64,000 bases of DNA from Modestobacter italicus (GTDB lineage Bacteria; Actinomycetota; Actinomycetes; Mycobacteriales; Geodermatophilaceae), in NCBI RefSeq assembly GCF_000306785.1, contig NC_017955.1, forward strand, positions 3,968,001-4,032,000. The letters are read 5' to 3'. The notes under the pieces are model-generated. The model was not told the DNA's origin, made no database searches, and was given only the letters and a program-made list of their open reading frames with translations. The translations under genes were made by a program, and so were the position numbers. Shown in pieces: positions 55,961 to 64,000 of this stretch. Each line of letters opens with the position of its first letter. The first letter of the stretch is position 1.

Positions 55961-56490
55961 TCACTGGACGCCGAAGCCGCGCCAGTAGTCGTTGAGCGCG
56001 CCGTTGGTCTTGACCAGCCACACGAAGGGGCCGATCAGGATCAGGAAGCCGGGGATCACCCACAGCCCGGTCAGGGCGGTCACCGGCGGCTGCCTGCCCT
56101 GCCGCTCGTAGACGTCGCCCACCTCCTTGCTCAGCAGGAACGGCGAGACGACACCGACGAAGAGGGCGAGCACCAGGGCGAGCGGCCCGCCGAGGCCGTC
56201 ACCGCTGTGCCGCTTGAGCTCCTCGTGCGTCGAGTAGTAGTAGACGAGCACGTAGATGCCGAGCGTGACGACGCTCAGCAGGATGACCGTGCCGGTGCCC
56301 CGGACCTTGCCCACCGGCCCCGTCGGCGGACCGGCGTGCCAGACCGGCGGCGGGGGCATGGGCTGGACGCCCGCGGGTTCCGCTCCGGCGTACCCGGGCC
56401 GTCGGACCGCGGGCCCGGCAGGGGCTGCGTGCCGTACGCCTGGGTCTCGCTCGGCGAGACCGGCGGGGTCGTGGGTTCGTCGTCGGCCAT
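55961..56490 (-). pseudogene. DUF4234 membrane protein with probable frameshift in its N-terminal linker
   Basis: A strong GGGAGG site precedes an ATG at 56490 opening MADDEPTTPPVSPSETQAYG. Within the Pro/Gly-rich stretch (56392-56435) the frame must change to reach PGYAGAEPAGVQPMPPPPVW and the membrane part. That part reads VGKVRGTGTVILLSVVTLGI, STHEELKRHSGDGLGG and TNGALNDYWRGFGVQ, a clear DUF4234 domain with three or four helices. If the later ATG at 56359 is used, a 132-residue intact protein results but lacks a ribosome-binding site. I favour a one-base indel, real or technical. Function of DUF4234 is unknown. Confidence 0.6.
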
Positions 56491-56581
56491 GGCCGCCTCC
56501 CGATCGCGGACGTCTGCTCGCCCCCGTGCGGACGACGGTAGGGCCTCGGGGAGCTCCGCGGCGCTGCCGCGGACGCGGTGA

Positions 56582-56619
56582 CACCCCGGGGCCATGTTGG
56601 CCAACATGGCCCCGGGGTG
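56582..56619. terminator. Perfect 38-bp palindrome, terminator
   Basis: CACCCCGGGGCCATGTTGG followed at once by its complement makes a perfect 19-bp inverted repeat that would fold with a GGCC loop. It lies four bases past the stop of the amidase gene, ending the hydantoinase operon. Confidence 0.75.
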
Positions 56620-56622
56620 GGC

Positions 56623-57228
56623 TCAGAGGTGGGCGAGGGCCTCGGGCAGGTCGACCACGTCGGCGTACTTGGCGTCGAGGTCGGCCAGGTTCGCCTCGTG
56701 CAGGGGGACCGACCGGTCGGCGCAGGCCTGGCGCACCACCTGCGGGCGGAAGCCGCTGTTGAGCGCGTCCATCGCCGACGCCCGCACGCACCCCGACGTC
56801 GACACCCCGGTGACCACCAGGGTGTCGACGCCGGCGGTGTGCAGCGTCGCGGCGAGCGAGGTGCCGAAGAACGCCGAGGCGTACTGCTTGACCAGCACCG
56901 GCTCACCCGGCTGCGGCGACAGCGTGAGCTCCCCCCACCCGCCGGGCGCGTCCTCGGCGAACGCGGCCAGCGCGGGCACCTTGCGGACGAACAACCCACC
57001 GTCGGCCAGGCCGGCCGCGTACCGGACGACGGTCCACACCACCGGGTGCCCGCCGGCGCGCGCCGCCGCGACCAGCTCGGCGGTCGCGGCGAGGGCCGGT
57101 CCCGGGTCCGGCAGCGCGAACGGGCCGCCGTCGGCGGTGTAGGCCCGCACCAGGTCGACGACGAGCACCGCCGGCCGGCTGCCCCAGCCGACCCGGCCGG
57201 AGAACGCCTCCCCGTGCGGCCCGGCCAT
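56623..57228 (-). CDS. N-carbamoylsarcosine amidohydrolase-like isochorismatase-family enzyme
   Basis: This 201-residue cysteine amidohydrolase shows the full triad of the family: Asp25 in LVVDLVRAY, Lys114 in VLVKQYASAFFGT and Cys147 in VSTSGCVRASAMDA. The VDLVRAYT start and the KxYxSAFFGTSLAATL segment are closest to N-carbamoylsarcosine amidase, which yields sarcosine, CO2 and ammonia. Its ATG shares a base with the hyuB stop (TGATG). Together with hydantoinase A/B this fits N-methylhydantoin to N-carbamoylsarcosine to sarcosine, one route of creatinine breakdown. Another ureido-acid amidase activity is possible. Confidence 0.82.
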   Translation of the reverse strand: MAGPHGEAFSGRVGWGSRPAVLVVDLVRAYTADGGPFALPDPGPALAATAELVAAARAGGHPVVWTVVRYAAGLADGGLFVRKVPALAAFAEDAPGGWGELTLSPQPGEPVLVKQYASAFFGTSLAATLHTAGVDTLVVTGVSTSGCVRASAMDALNSGFRPQVVRQACADRSVPLHEANLADLDAKYADVVDLPEALAHL

Positions 57229-59108
57229 CAGGTCCAGACCGGGCGCTTGGGCGCCGGCAACCCGGTCTCCTCCTCGCAGCGGGCCAGCAGCTCCTCGATC
57301 GGCGGCCCCATGTCGAACACCGGCAGCTCGGCCGGCCGGTCGGCCCGCATCCGGTCGCGCAGGGTCGCCGTCGCCGCGGCGTCCACGGTGGGCCGGTCGC
57401 CGTCGCCGCTCAGCACCACGCCGTAGCGCCGCGCCCCCTCGGCGGTGACCAGACCGCGGTCGACCTCGAGCGCGACCAGCGCCGGGTCGCGCTCCAGCGG
57501 GTCGCCCCAGCCGCCGCCGCCCCAGGTGACGAAGTGCAGCACGTCGCCGGGCGCGACCGGCACGTCGTGGCACTTGCTGGGCAGCACCCGGCGGGTGCCG
57601 TCGGGGTGGTCGATCCACTTGGTGCCCCGGGTGCCGGGGTGCCCGCCGTTGACGCCCCACGGGTAGGTGAGCCAGCGGTCGTCGTGGATGGCGATCGTGC
57701 CCGGCTCCTCGAAGACGTAGGCGACGTCGACGCCGTTGCCGCCGCGGTGCAGGCCGGGGCCGCCGGTGTCGGCGATCGTCTCCCACTTCTCGATCCGCAG
57801 CGGGTAGTAGGACTCCAGGTACTCGCACGGGATGTTGGTGAAGCTCGGCCACAGCGAGTGCCCGTCCGGCCCGTCGCCCAGCGGCCGGCCCGGGATCCCG
57901 CCGAAGCCGATCGAGTACAGCTGGAACCACTCGCCCTTCCGCTCCCCGCCGGAGTAGTGGCCGGAGTACATGAAGTGCGGCGAGGAGGAGAAGCCCGCGG
58001 CGTTGAGCAGCGCCGGGTTGGTCTGCCCGAGCAGCCCGCCGAACAGGTCGAAGACCCGGCCGATGCCGTGGTTGCGGCCGTTGAGCGAGGCCGGGTGCGC
58101 CGGCTTCCAGTACGAGCCGTCCGGGATGGTGACGTCGACCAGCGGGTAGAACCCGTCGTTCCAAAGGATCTGCGGGTCGGCCACGGTGATCATGTAGATC
58201 CCGAAGAACATCCGGGTCAGGTTCTCGTTGATGTAGTAGTTGATCGGCCCGGCCGCCTGGGGCGAGGAGCCGGTGAAGTCCAGGTGCACCTTCTCCCCGG
58301 TGCGGGTCAGCGACAGCTTCAGCTCGTAGGGCCCGTTGCCCACGCCGTCGTCGCAGATGTAGTCGGTGAAGCTGAGCGTGCGGCCCTCCTCGAACACCAT
58401 GGCCAGCAGCACCTTCATGGCGTCGAAGTTGCGCTGCAGCAGGGAGTCCAGCGCCGAGAGGTAGGTCGCCGTCCCGAACCGCTCGCACATCTCCACCACC
58501 CGCCGGGACGCGGTGCGGCAGGCGGCCACCAGGCCGTTGAGGTCGGCGCGGTTCCAGTCCGGCATCCGGACCTGGTTGAGGATGATCCGCAGCGCGTCCT
58601 CGTTGGGCACGCCCTTGGCGTAGAGCTTGAAGGGCGGGATGACCACGCCCTCCTCGTAGATGGTGCGGGCGTCGGTCGGCATCGACGACGGCGTCTTGCC
58701 CCCGACGTCGGACATGTGCCCGAACATCGCCGACCAGCCCACGACCCGCCCCTCGTGGAAGACCGGGACGACGACCAGCCAGTCGTTGGCGTGGCTGATC
58801 GCGGCACCGCAGGCGTACGGGTCGCTGGTCAGCAGCACGTCGCCCTCCTCGATCGTGCCGTCGAAGCCGTCGAGGAAGTCGGGGATGGACAGCCCGAACT
58901 GGCCCACGACCATCTTGCCGTCGGGGTCGGCGATGAGCGGGACCTCGTCGTGCTGCTCGCGGATGCCCGGGCTCAGCGCGGTGCGGAACAGCACCTCGTC
59001 CATCTCGTGCCGGGCGTTGCGCAGCCCGTTCTCGATGAGGTCGAGGGTCACCGGGTCGACCTCGGCCCGCTCGACGCTGCCGGTCGCGGTCTCGATGATC
59101 CGTGCCAT
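57228..59108 (-). CDS. hyuB: Hydantoinase B / oxoprolinase subunit
   Basis: This 626-residue protein has the expected HyuB landmarks: VDPVTLDLIENGLRNARHEM, LFRTALSPGIREQHDEVPLI, FGLSIPDFLDG, DPYACGAAISHANDWLVV and the metal/substrate region HMSDVGGKTPSSMPTDAR. GGPGLHRGGNGVDVAYVF and YPWGVNGGHPGTRGTKW lie near the C-terminus. With HyuA it forms an ATP-dependent hydantoinase (N-methylhydantoinase or 5-oxoprolinase). Length is normal and the frame intact. It is three bases after hyuA and one base overlapping the amidase gene. Confidence 0.92.
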   Translation of the reverse strand: MARIIETATGSVERAEVDPVTLDLIENGLRNARHEMDEVLFRTALSPGIREQHDEVPLIADPDGKMVVGQFGLSIPDFLDGFDGTIEEGDVLLTSDPYACGAAISHANDWLVVVPVFHEGRVVGWSAMFGHMSDVGGKTPSSMPTDARTIYEEGVVIPPFKLYAKGVPNEDALRIILNQVRMPDWNRADLNGLVAACRTASRRVVEMCERFGTATYLSALDSLLQRNFDAMKVLLAMVFEEGRTLSFTDYICDDGVGNGPYELKLSLTRTGEKVHLDFTGSSPQAAGPINYYINENLTRMFFGIYMITVADPQILWNDGFYPLVDVTIPDGSYWKPAHPASLNGRNHGIGRVFDLFGGLLGQTNPALLNAAGFSSSPHFMYSGHYSGGERKGEWFQLYSIGFGGIPGRPLGDGPDGHSLWPSFTNIPCEYLESYYPLRIEKWETIADTGGPGLHRGGNGVDVAYVFEEPGTIAIHDDRWLTYPWGVNGGHPGTRGTKWIDHPDGTRRVLPSKCHDVPVAPGDVLHFVTWGGGGWGDPLERDPALVALEVDRGLVTAEGARRYGVVLSGDGDRPTVDAAATATLRDRMRADRPAELPVFDMGPPIEELLARCEEETGLPAPKRPVWT

Positions 59109-59111
59109 GGG

Positions 59112-61171
59112 TCAGCCCTCCGTCGGGGTGATCAGCAAGCTGCCGGCGACGTGCACGGTGGCCACGTGCCCGGGCAGCACCAGCGTGGTGGAGTCCATCT
59201 CGGTGACGATCGCCGGACCGCGGACGACGTCGCCGGCGCGCAGCCGGGCGCGGTCGTAGACCACCGCCGGCACGTGCTCGCCGCCGACGTAGACGGTGTG
59301 GTCGGCGACCCTCGCCGCGGCCGGGTCCCCGTCGCCGGCCGGCAGCGCGACCGGCGCGACGTCGTGCCGCCCGGTGACCGTCGCCCGGGCGTTGACCAGC
59401 TCGTGGTCGACGCCCAGCAGGAAGGAGAAGAGCCGGTCGTGCTCGGCGTCGAACGCCTCCCCCAGCCGGGTCAGCGCGGCGTCGGCGTCGGCGAGCCAGG
59501 CGGGGTCGACGTCGACCGGGATCTCGAAGCCCTGCCCGTGGTACCGGACGTCGACCTGGTAGCCGGTGGTCTGCTCCCCGCGCGGCACGCCCTGGGCGGC
59601 GAGCCGCTGCCCGGCGTCCTCGGCCAGCTCCTGCAGCACGCCGGCGAGGTCGCCCCCGGTGAGGTCGGCGAACCGGCGCAGCACGGTGCGCGCCGACTCG
59701 TCGCGGCGGTTGGTGGTGGCGTCGCCGAGCGCGCACAGCAGCCCCGGCCCGGGCGGCACGATCACCGGCCAGGCGCCGGTGAGCCGGCCCAGCGCGTTCG
59801 CGTGCAGCGGGCCGGCGCCGCCGAAGGCGACCAGCGCGAAGTCGCGGGGGTCGAAGCCCTGCTGCACCGAGACCAGCCGGAGCCCGCCGAGCATGTTCTC
59901 GTTGACGATGTCGATGATCCCGGCGGCGGCGCCTCCACCGACTCCAGCCCCATCGCCTCGGCGACCTTGGAGACCGCCGCCCGGGAGGCCTCGACGTCCA
60001 GGGTGATCTCGCCGCCGGCCAGGGTGGTCGGCAGGTACCCAAGGACGACGTTCGCGTCGGTGACGGTGGGCTCGACCCCGCCCTTGCCGTAGGCGGCCGG
60101 GCCCGGGTCGGCGCCGGCGGACTGCGGCCCGACCCGCAGCGCCCGGGTCAGCTCCGGCACGTGCGCGATCGACCCGCCGCCGGCGCCCACCGTGCACACG
60201 TCGACGCTGGAGGCGCGCACCGACAGGTCACCGACCTGGGTCACCCGGCCGATCCGCGGGTGCAGGTCCTGCACCAGGCCGACGTCGGTGGAGGTGCCGC
60301 CCATGTCGAAGGTGATCAGGTCGCGGTGGCCGGCCTGCTCGGCGACCCAGACCGCGCCGGTCACCCCGCCGGCCGGGCCGGACAGCAGCATGGTGACCGG
60401 GGCGCCGATCGCCGCGTCGGCGGACTGCAGGCCGCCGTCGCTGCGCAGGATGGCCAGCTCGCCGGCCACCCCGCCGGCGCGCAGCTGCTCGGCCAGCGTG
60501 GTCACGTACCGCTTCACCTGCGGCTGCACGTAGCCGTTGGCGACCGTGGTCAGCGTGCGCTCGTACTCGCGCAGCTCGGGCAGCACGTCCGACGACAGCG
60601 ACACCGGCACGCCGGGCAGCAGCTCGGCGGCGAGCTCGCCGATCCGCCGCTCGTGCGCGGGGTCGGCGAAGGAGTTGATCAGGCTGACCGCGAGCGCCTG
60701 CACGCCGCGGCCCTGCAGCCGGGTCAGCTGCGCCCGGACGTCGTCCTCGTCGAGCTCGCGGACGACGGAGCCGTCGCTGGCGATCCGCTCGTCGACCTCC
60801 ACGGTGTTCTCCAGCGCGGCGAGCGGCTCGGGCTTGGGCCAGATGATCCAGCCGGCCAGCCCGCCGGGCACGAAGGAGCGGGCGATCTGCAGCACCTGCC
60901 GGAAGCCCCGGGTGGTGACCAGGCCGACGGTGGCGCCCTTGCCCTCGAGGATCGCGTTGGTGGCCACGGTGGTGCCGTGCAGCACCGAGGCGACCTCGGA
61001 CAGCTCGATGCCCGCCTCCGCGCACGCCTTGCCGATGCCGGTCAGCACGCCGACCGACTGGTCGGCCGGGGTGGAGGCGGTCTTGGCCCGCCAGGTGCGG
61101 CCGCTGCCCTCCTCGACCAGCAGGACGTCGGTGAAGGTGCCGCCGACGTCGACTCCGAGCCGGTAGCTCAT
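59112..61171 (-). pseudogene. hyuA: Hydantoinase A subunit gene with one-base frameshift
   Basis: From the ATG at 61171 the frame reads a normal HyuA: YRLGVDVGGTFTDVLLVEEG (ATP-binding), HGTTVATNAILEGKGA, DMGGTSTDVGLVQDL and VGAGGGSIAHV, through EAMGLESVEA. At about 59921-59936 the frame is lost. The next family segment AAAGIIDIVNENMLGGLRLV, then FGGAGPLHANALGRL and a normal C-terminus, lies in another frame to a TGA at 59112. One missing G in the GGCGCCGCCGCC stretch explains everything, giving a protein of about 686 residues. The downstream hyuB and amidase genes look intact, which argues for a sequencing indel or a very recent mutation. Confidence 0.8.
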
Positions 61172-61211
61172 GGGGTCTCCTCTCCTCGGGTGCGGTCGGT
61201 GGTGCGGGGGT

Positions 61212-61859
61212 TCAGCGGGGCCGGGCGGCGGCGCGGACCATGACGGCCCGCGCGTTGTGGATGTGCGCGGTCATCACCGCCCGGGCCCACTCCGGGTCGC
61301 CGGCCCGCAGCGCGGCGACGATCTCGGTGTGGTGGGCCAGGCTGCGCTGCAGGGAGGCCGCGTCGTAGGCGTGGAAGTTCCGGGCGACCAGCGGCGAGTG
61401 CACGGCCCCGGCCAGCGCGGTGGCCAGCGCCGGGGCGGCGGCCAGCTCGACCAGCCGGCCGTGGAAGGCGCGGTTGAGCGGCACCAGCGCGTCGGGGTCC
61501 CGGTCGCCGAGGTCGACCATCCGCGCGGCCAGGTCGTCGAGGGCGTCGAGGTCGGCCGCGGTGGCGTGCGGGACGGCGAGGGCGGTCAGCTGCGGCTCCA
61601 GCAGCGAGCGCAGCGCGAAGACCCCCTCCAGCTCGTCGACGGTCCAGCTGGCCACCCGGGCGCCGCGGTTGGGGACGAGCTCGACCAGGCCCTCGGCGGC
61701 GAGCCGGCTCAGGGCCTCGCGGACCGGCGTCCGGCTGACCCCCAGCCGCTCGGCGAGCTCCACCTCACCGAGCCGCGCCCCGGCCGGGAGCGCGCCGCGC
61801 AGGATGTCCTCGCGCAGCGTGTCCAGCGCCCGTTCGGCGGACGTCAGCGACCGTGTCAC
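61212..61859 (-). CDS. GntR-family regulator, FCD type
   Basis: This 215-residue protein has a winged helix at residues ~5-70 (ALDTLREDILRGALPAGARL, GEVELAERLGVSRTPVREAL). An FCD ligand domain follows (~85-205) with Asp/His residues for metal and carboxylate binding: MVDLGDRDPDALVPLNRAFH and LAHHTEIVAALRAGD. The start is GTG at 61859. It lies 40 bases before hyuA in the same direction and divergent from the PEP-mutase-family gene. Two TGCAT-core sites at 61880-61889 and 61942-61953 are probable operators, so it may control both directions. The ligand is probably an organic acid. Confidence 0.88.
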   Translation of the reverse strand: MTRSLTSAERALDTLREDILRGALPAGARLGEVELAERLGVSRTPVREALSRLAAEGLVELVPNRGARVASWTVDELEGVFALRSLLEPQLTALAVPHATAADLDALDDLAARMVDLGDRDPDALVPLNRAFHGRLVELAAAPALATALAGAVHSPLVARNFHAYDAASLQRSLAHHTEIVAALRAGDPEWARAVMTAHIHNARAVMVRAAARPR

Positions 61860-61879
61860 AGTTCACACTCCCTAGCGGA

Positions 61880-61889
61880 TTGCATGCAA
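61880..61889. promoter_or_regulatory. GntR operator candidate 1
   Basis: The perfect palindrome TTGCATGCAA lies 21 bases upstream of the GntR gene start in the divergent gap. Together with the related site 53 bases further, it suits FCD-type GntR regulators, which favour short AT-flanked dyads. Confidence 0.5.
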
Positions 61890-61941
61890 CATAGGGCTGG
61901 CCGGCTTCCCTGGACAAGCCCTGGTGCGTAAATTCGGCGTG

Positions 61942-61953
61942 ACTGCATACAAG
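61942..61953. promoter_or_regulatory. GntR operator candidate 2
   Basis: ACTGCATACAAG reads CTTGTATGCAGT on the other strand and shares the TGCAT core with site 1. It lies directly before the ribosome-binding site of the PEP-mutase-family gene, where a bound repressor would block expression. Confidence 0.45.
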
Positions 61954-61964
61954 AGGGGGCACTC

Positions 61965-62855
61965 GTGGGAGACCTGCTGGGACACCGCCGTCCGTCGCCG
62001 GGGGCTGCGCTGCGCGCCCTGCTGGCCGGGCCGGAACCGCTGCTCGCGCCGGGGGCCTACGACGGCCTCTCCGCCCGGCTGGTCGAGCAGGCCGGCTTCG
62101 ACGCCGTCTACATGACCGGCTTCGGGACGACGGCCTCGCTCATCGGCCGCCCCGACGTGGGGCTGCTGACCGGGTCGGAGATGGTCGACAACGCCCGGCG
62201 GATCGTCTCCGCCGTCGACGTCCCGGTGATCGCCGACGCCGACACCGGCTACGGCAACGCGATCAACGTGCTGCGCACCGTGCAGCTGTTCGAGCAGGCC
62301 GGCGTGGCCGGGCTCCAGCTCGAGGACCAGGTGGCGCCGAAGAAGTGCGGGCACATGAGCGGCAAGGCGGTGATCAGCACCGCCGAGATGGTGGGCAAGC
62401 TGGAGGCCGCCGTCGCCGCCCGGCGTGACCCGGACCTGGTGGTCATCGCCCGCACCGACGCCGTCGCGGTGTCCGGGATCGAGGACGCCGTCGCCCGCGG
62501 CCGCGCCTACGCCGAGGCCGGGGCGGACGTGCTGTTCGTCGAGGCGCCGACGTCGGAGGACGACATCGCGCGGGTCGCCGGCGAGCTGGCCGGGGTCGCC
62601 CCGCTGGTGTTCAACTGGGCCGAGGGCGGGCGCACCCCGCCGCTGCCGCTGAGCCGGATCGCCGAGCTCGGCTTCTCGCTGGTGATCTACCCGATCGGCA
62701 CGCTGCTGGCGGCCACCGCCGGGATGCGCGCGCTGCTGGCCACGCTGAAGGCCGACGGCGTCCCGCCGCTGGCCGGGCTGCCCGCCTTCGACGAGTTCAC
62801 CGACCTGGTCGGGCTGCCCGAGGTGCAGCAGCTGGAGCAGCGCTTCCGCGGCTGA
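61965..62855 (+). CDS. Isocitrate lyase/PEP mutase superfamily enzyme
   Basis: This 296-residue TIM-barrel enzyme has family motifs APGAYDGLSARLVEQAGFDA, VIADADTGYGNAINVLRTV (Mg-binding Asp), LEDQVAPKKCGHMSGKAV with the KKCGH catalytic loop, and IARTDAVAVSGIEDAV. Intact KKCGH marks C-C lyases such as methylisocitrate or 2,3-dimethylmalate lyase rather than phosphonate mutases, but oxaloacetate decarboxylase-like members also exist. A GTG start with a strong AGAGGGGG site is used. It is divergent from the GntR/hydantoinase operon and probably co-regulated with it; the metabolic link is unclear. Confidence 0.85.
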   Translation: MGDLLGHRRPSPGAALRALLAGPEPLLAPGAYDGLSARLVEQAGFDAVYMTGFGTTASLIGRPDVGLLTGSEMVDNARRIVSAVDVPVIADADTGYGNAINVLRTVQLFEQAGVAGLQLEDQVAPKKCGHMSGKAVISTAEMVGKLEAAVAARRDPDLVVIARTDAVAVSGIEDAVARGRAYAEAGADVLFVEAPTSEDDIARVAGELAGVAPLVFNWAEGGRTPPLPLSRIAELGFSLVIYPIGTLLAATAGMRALLATLKADGVPPLAGLPAFDEFTDLVGLPEVQQLEQRFRG

Positions 62856-62861
62856 GCCCGG

Positions 62862-64000
62862 TCAGTCCGAGCCGGGCCAGGGCTCCTCGGCGGAGATGCC
62901 GAGCTGGGTGCTGCAGCTGCGGTCGTCGGCCACCGACTGCGGGCGGAAGTAGATGGTCGAGGCGGTGACGTCGTCGCCGAAGGCCTGCGGGGTCGACCCG
63001 GTGGCGGTGCCCCCGGTGGCCACCGCGGGGTCGGCCGAGGGGGCGATCGAGAAGCGGACGACCCGGGTGAACTGGCAGTCCGCCCCCACCGACTCGATGC
63101 TGAACTCGGTCGGCGGGCGCTCCGTGCCGCGCACGATGTTGTCCAGCCCGCCGGCGCCGGTGGACCCCTCGACCAGGTCGATCGCGCCGTCGCCGTCCTG
63201 CACGTCGTCGCTGTCGTTCTGCGCGTGCACGTGCCCGGACACCGTCTGCCGGACCACCCCGGGCAGCTCGTCGCGCACCGCCTCGGCGGCGACCGGCTCG
63301 TGCAGGGCGAAGACGTCGACCGGCTCGACCGCCGCAGTGGCCTCGCCGTCGGCCGGCGCCGCGGAGGTCGTCGTCCCGTCGGCTGCCTCCTCCCCGTCGC
63401 CGACCGCGGCGGCGACCGCGTCGGCCTCCAGCGGGTCGGTGACCGAGGTGTCGTCGGAGCCGTACGCGCCGGACGCGCCGTACACCCGGGGGTCGCTGAG
63501 CCCGGCGATCCGCAGCCCGTAGGCGCGCACCACCCCCGCGGTGACCTCGTAGCCGTCGTCGGTGGCGGTCTTGGTGCCGAGCACGGTGACGCCGGGGACG
63601 CTCCGCATGATCTCCACGGTCGCCGGGGAGTCGTGGTTGCCGGCGATCCACAGCATCGGCGTGGTCGCGGTGACCGCCCGGATGCCGTCGAGGTAGGCCG
63701 GGGTGAGCTCCTCGCGGGTGCCGAACTCGCTCTCGTCGCCGAGGTTGAGCACCAGGTCGACGTCGTAGTTCGCGGCGTACTGCGCGACCAGCGGGTAGTT
63801 GGCGGCCAGGTGCATGTCGGAGATGACCATGAGCTGCAGGGCGGTCTCCGGCGTCCGGTCGTCGATCTGGGCCTGCAGCGCGGCCTGGATGCCGACCACC
63901 GAGCCCAGCACGTCCAGCGCCTTGGACTGCTGCGAGTAGTACTGCGACAGCTGGTCGGGGAACAGCTGCGCGGCGGCCAGGGTGCCGGTGAGCCGGGAGT
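62862..64000 (-). CDS. Metallophosphoesterase, N-terminus outside window
   Basis: The frame stays open from the TGA at 62862 to the right edge, so at least 379 C-terminal residues are seen and the start lies beyond 64000. Calcineurin-like metal motifs are ISDMHLA, LNLGDESEF, IAGNHDSPA, FALHEPVA and SGHVHAQND, in the usual order. A Thr/Ala/Gly-rich acidic insert (about 60 residues after SDPRVYGASG) separates parts of the domain. The region before the ISDMHLA motif is helical and probably follows a membrane anchor. It likely hydrolyses phosphoesters at the cell surface or membrane; the substrate is unknown. It is convergent with the lyase gene across six bases. Confidence 0.82.
   Translation of the reverse strand, partial: SRLTGTLAAAQLFPDQLSQYYSQQSKALDVLGSVVGIQAALQAQIDDRTPETALQLMVISDMHLAANYPLVAQYAANYDVDLVLNLGDESEFGTREELTPAYLDGIRAVTATTPMLWIAGNHDSPATVEIMRSVPGVTVLGTKTATDDGYEVTAGVVRAYGLRIAGLSDPRVYGASGAYGSDDTSVTDPLEADAVAAAVGDGEEAADGTTTSAAPADGEATAAVEPVDVFALHEPVAAEAVRDELPGVVRQTVSGHVHAQNDSDDVQDGDGAIDLVEGSTGAGGLDNIVRGTERPPTEFSIESVGADCQFTRVVRFSIAPSADPAVATGGTATGSTPQAFGDDVTASTIYFRPQSVADDRSCSTQLGISAEEPWPGSD

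Overview
The window is a very GC-rich (about 75% by eye), densely packed bacterial chromosome segment. GTG starts are frequent, ATGA/GTGA stop-start overlaps are common, and there are long antisense shadow ORFs. The gene content fits an actinobacterium: an F420-dependent LLM oxidoreductase, a mycothiol-type DinB/MDMPI protein, an LppU/SCO3897-like membrane protein and a PRC-barrel/DUF2382 stress protein. The overall style resembles Geodermatophilaceae (Blastococcus, Geodermatophilus, Modestobacter). That family call is an inference, because no rRNA or marker gene is present. I see no tRNA, rRNA, CRISPR array, transposase or phage gene.

Layout. 1-7.5 kb: an MFS-like fragment, a membrane protein, a DinB-like protein, an NYN/PIN-like protein, a siderophore-interacting protein behind an iron-box-like site, then a RecB-like nuclease/helicase coupled to a vsr gene whose catalytic core is replaced by a palindromic element. 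7.5-10.2 kb: a PHA pair (phaC-phaZ) with a possible 19-codon leader peptide. 10.5-14.7 kb: LacI regulator, broken DUF3995 gene, thiolase, membrane protein, SDR. 14.8-32.2 kb: a continuous minus-strand run of 16 genes in which a Dpp-type peptide importer is followed by M55 D-aminopeptidase, isoaspartyl peptidase, RpiR regulator, SDR, DUF885 peptidase, alpha/beta hydrolase, ketopantoate-reductase-like enzyme, alcohol dehydrogenase, methylaspartate ammonia-lyase, M20 and M19 dipeptidases. It is divergent from an M14 desuccinylase-like enzyme and a prolidase-like amidohydrolase (32.3-34.5 kb). Together these look like a peptide-scavenging island with a bias to D-, iso- or otherwise unusual linkages.

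34.6-38.4 kb: a two-gene signalling/redox module (response regulator fused to a thioredoxin-reductase-like flavoprotein; cNMP-binding-domain histidine kinase) followed by a frameshifted UBP zinc-finger gene and a cluster of palindromes. 38.4-45.1 kb: LarA-type racemase, thioesterase, small HTH protein, ferritin-like protein, TetR regulator, PRC/DUF2382 stress protein, 4-TM protein. 45.2-50.7 kb: an 1828-residue DUF4011/SF1 helicase/Vsr-like nuclease protein, possibly defence related. 50.7-56.5 kb: HD protein, SDR with divergent XRE regulator, F420 enzyme, Nudix, RtcB RNA ligase, DUF4234 protein. 56.6-62.9 kb: hydantoinase A/B plus N-carbamoylsarcosine-amidase-like enzyme under a GntR regulator, divergent from a PEP-mutase/isocitrate-lyase family enzyme; this suggests N-methylhydantoin (creatinine route) breakdown. 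The window ends inside a metallophosphoesterase.

Four genes (DUF3995, UBP zinc finger, DUF4234, hyuA) are each broken by what reads as one missing or extra base in G/C-rich sequence. This could be real decay or assembly indels, and should be settled from reads before any biology is built on it.
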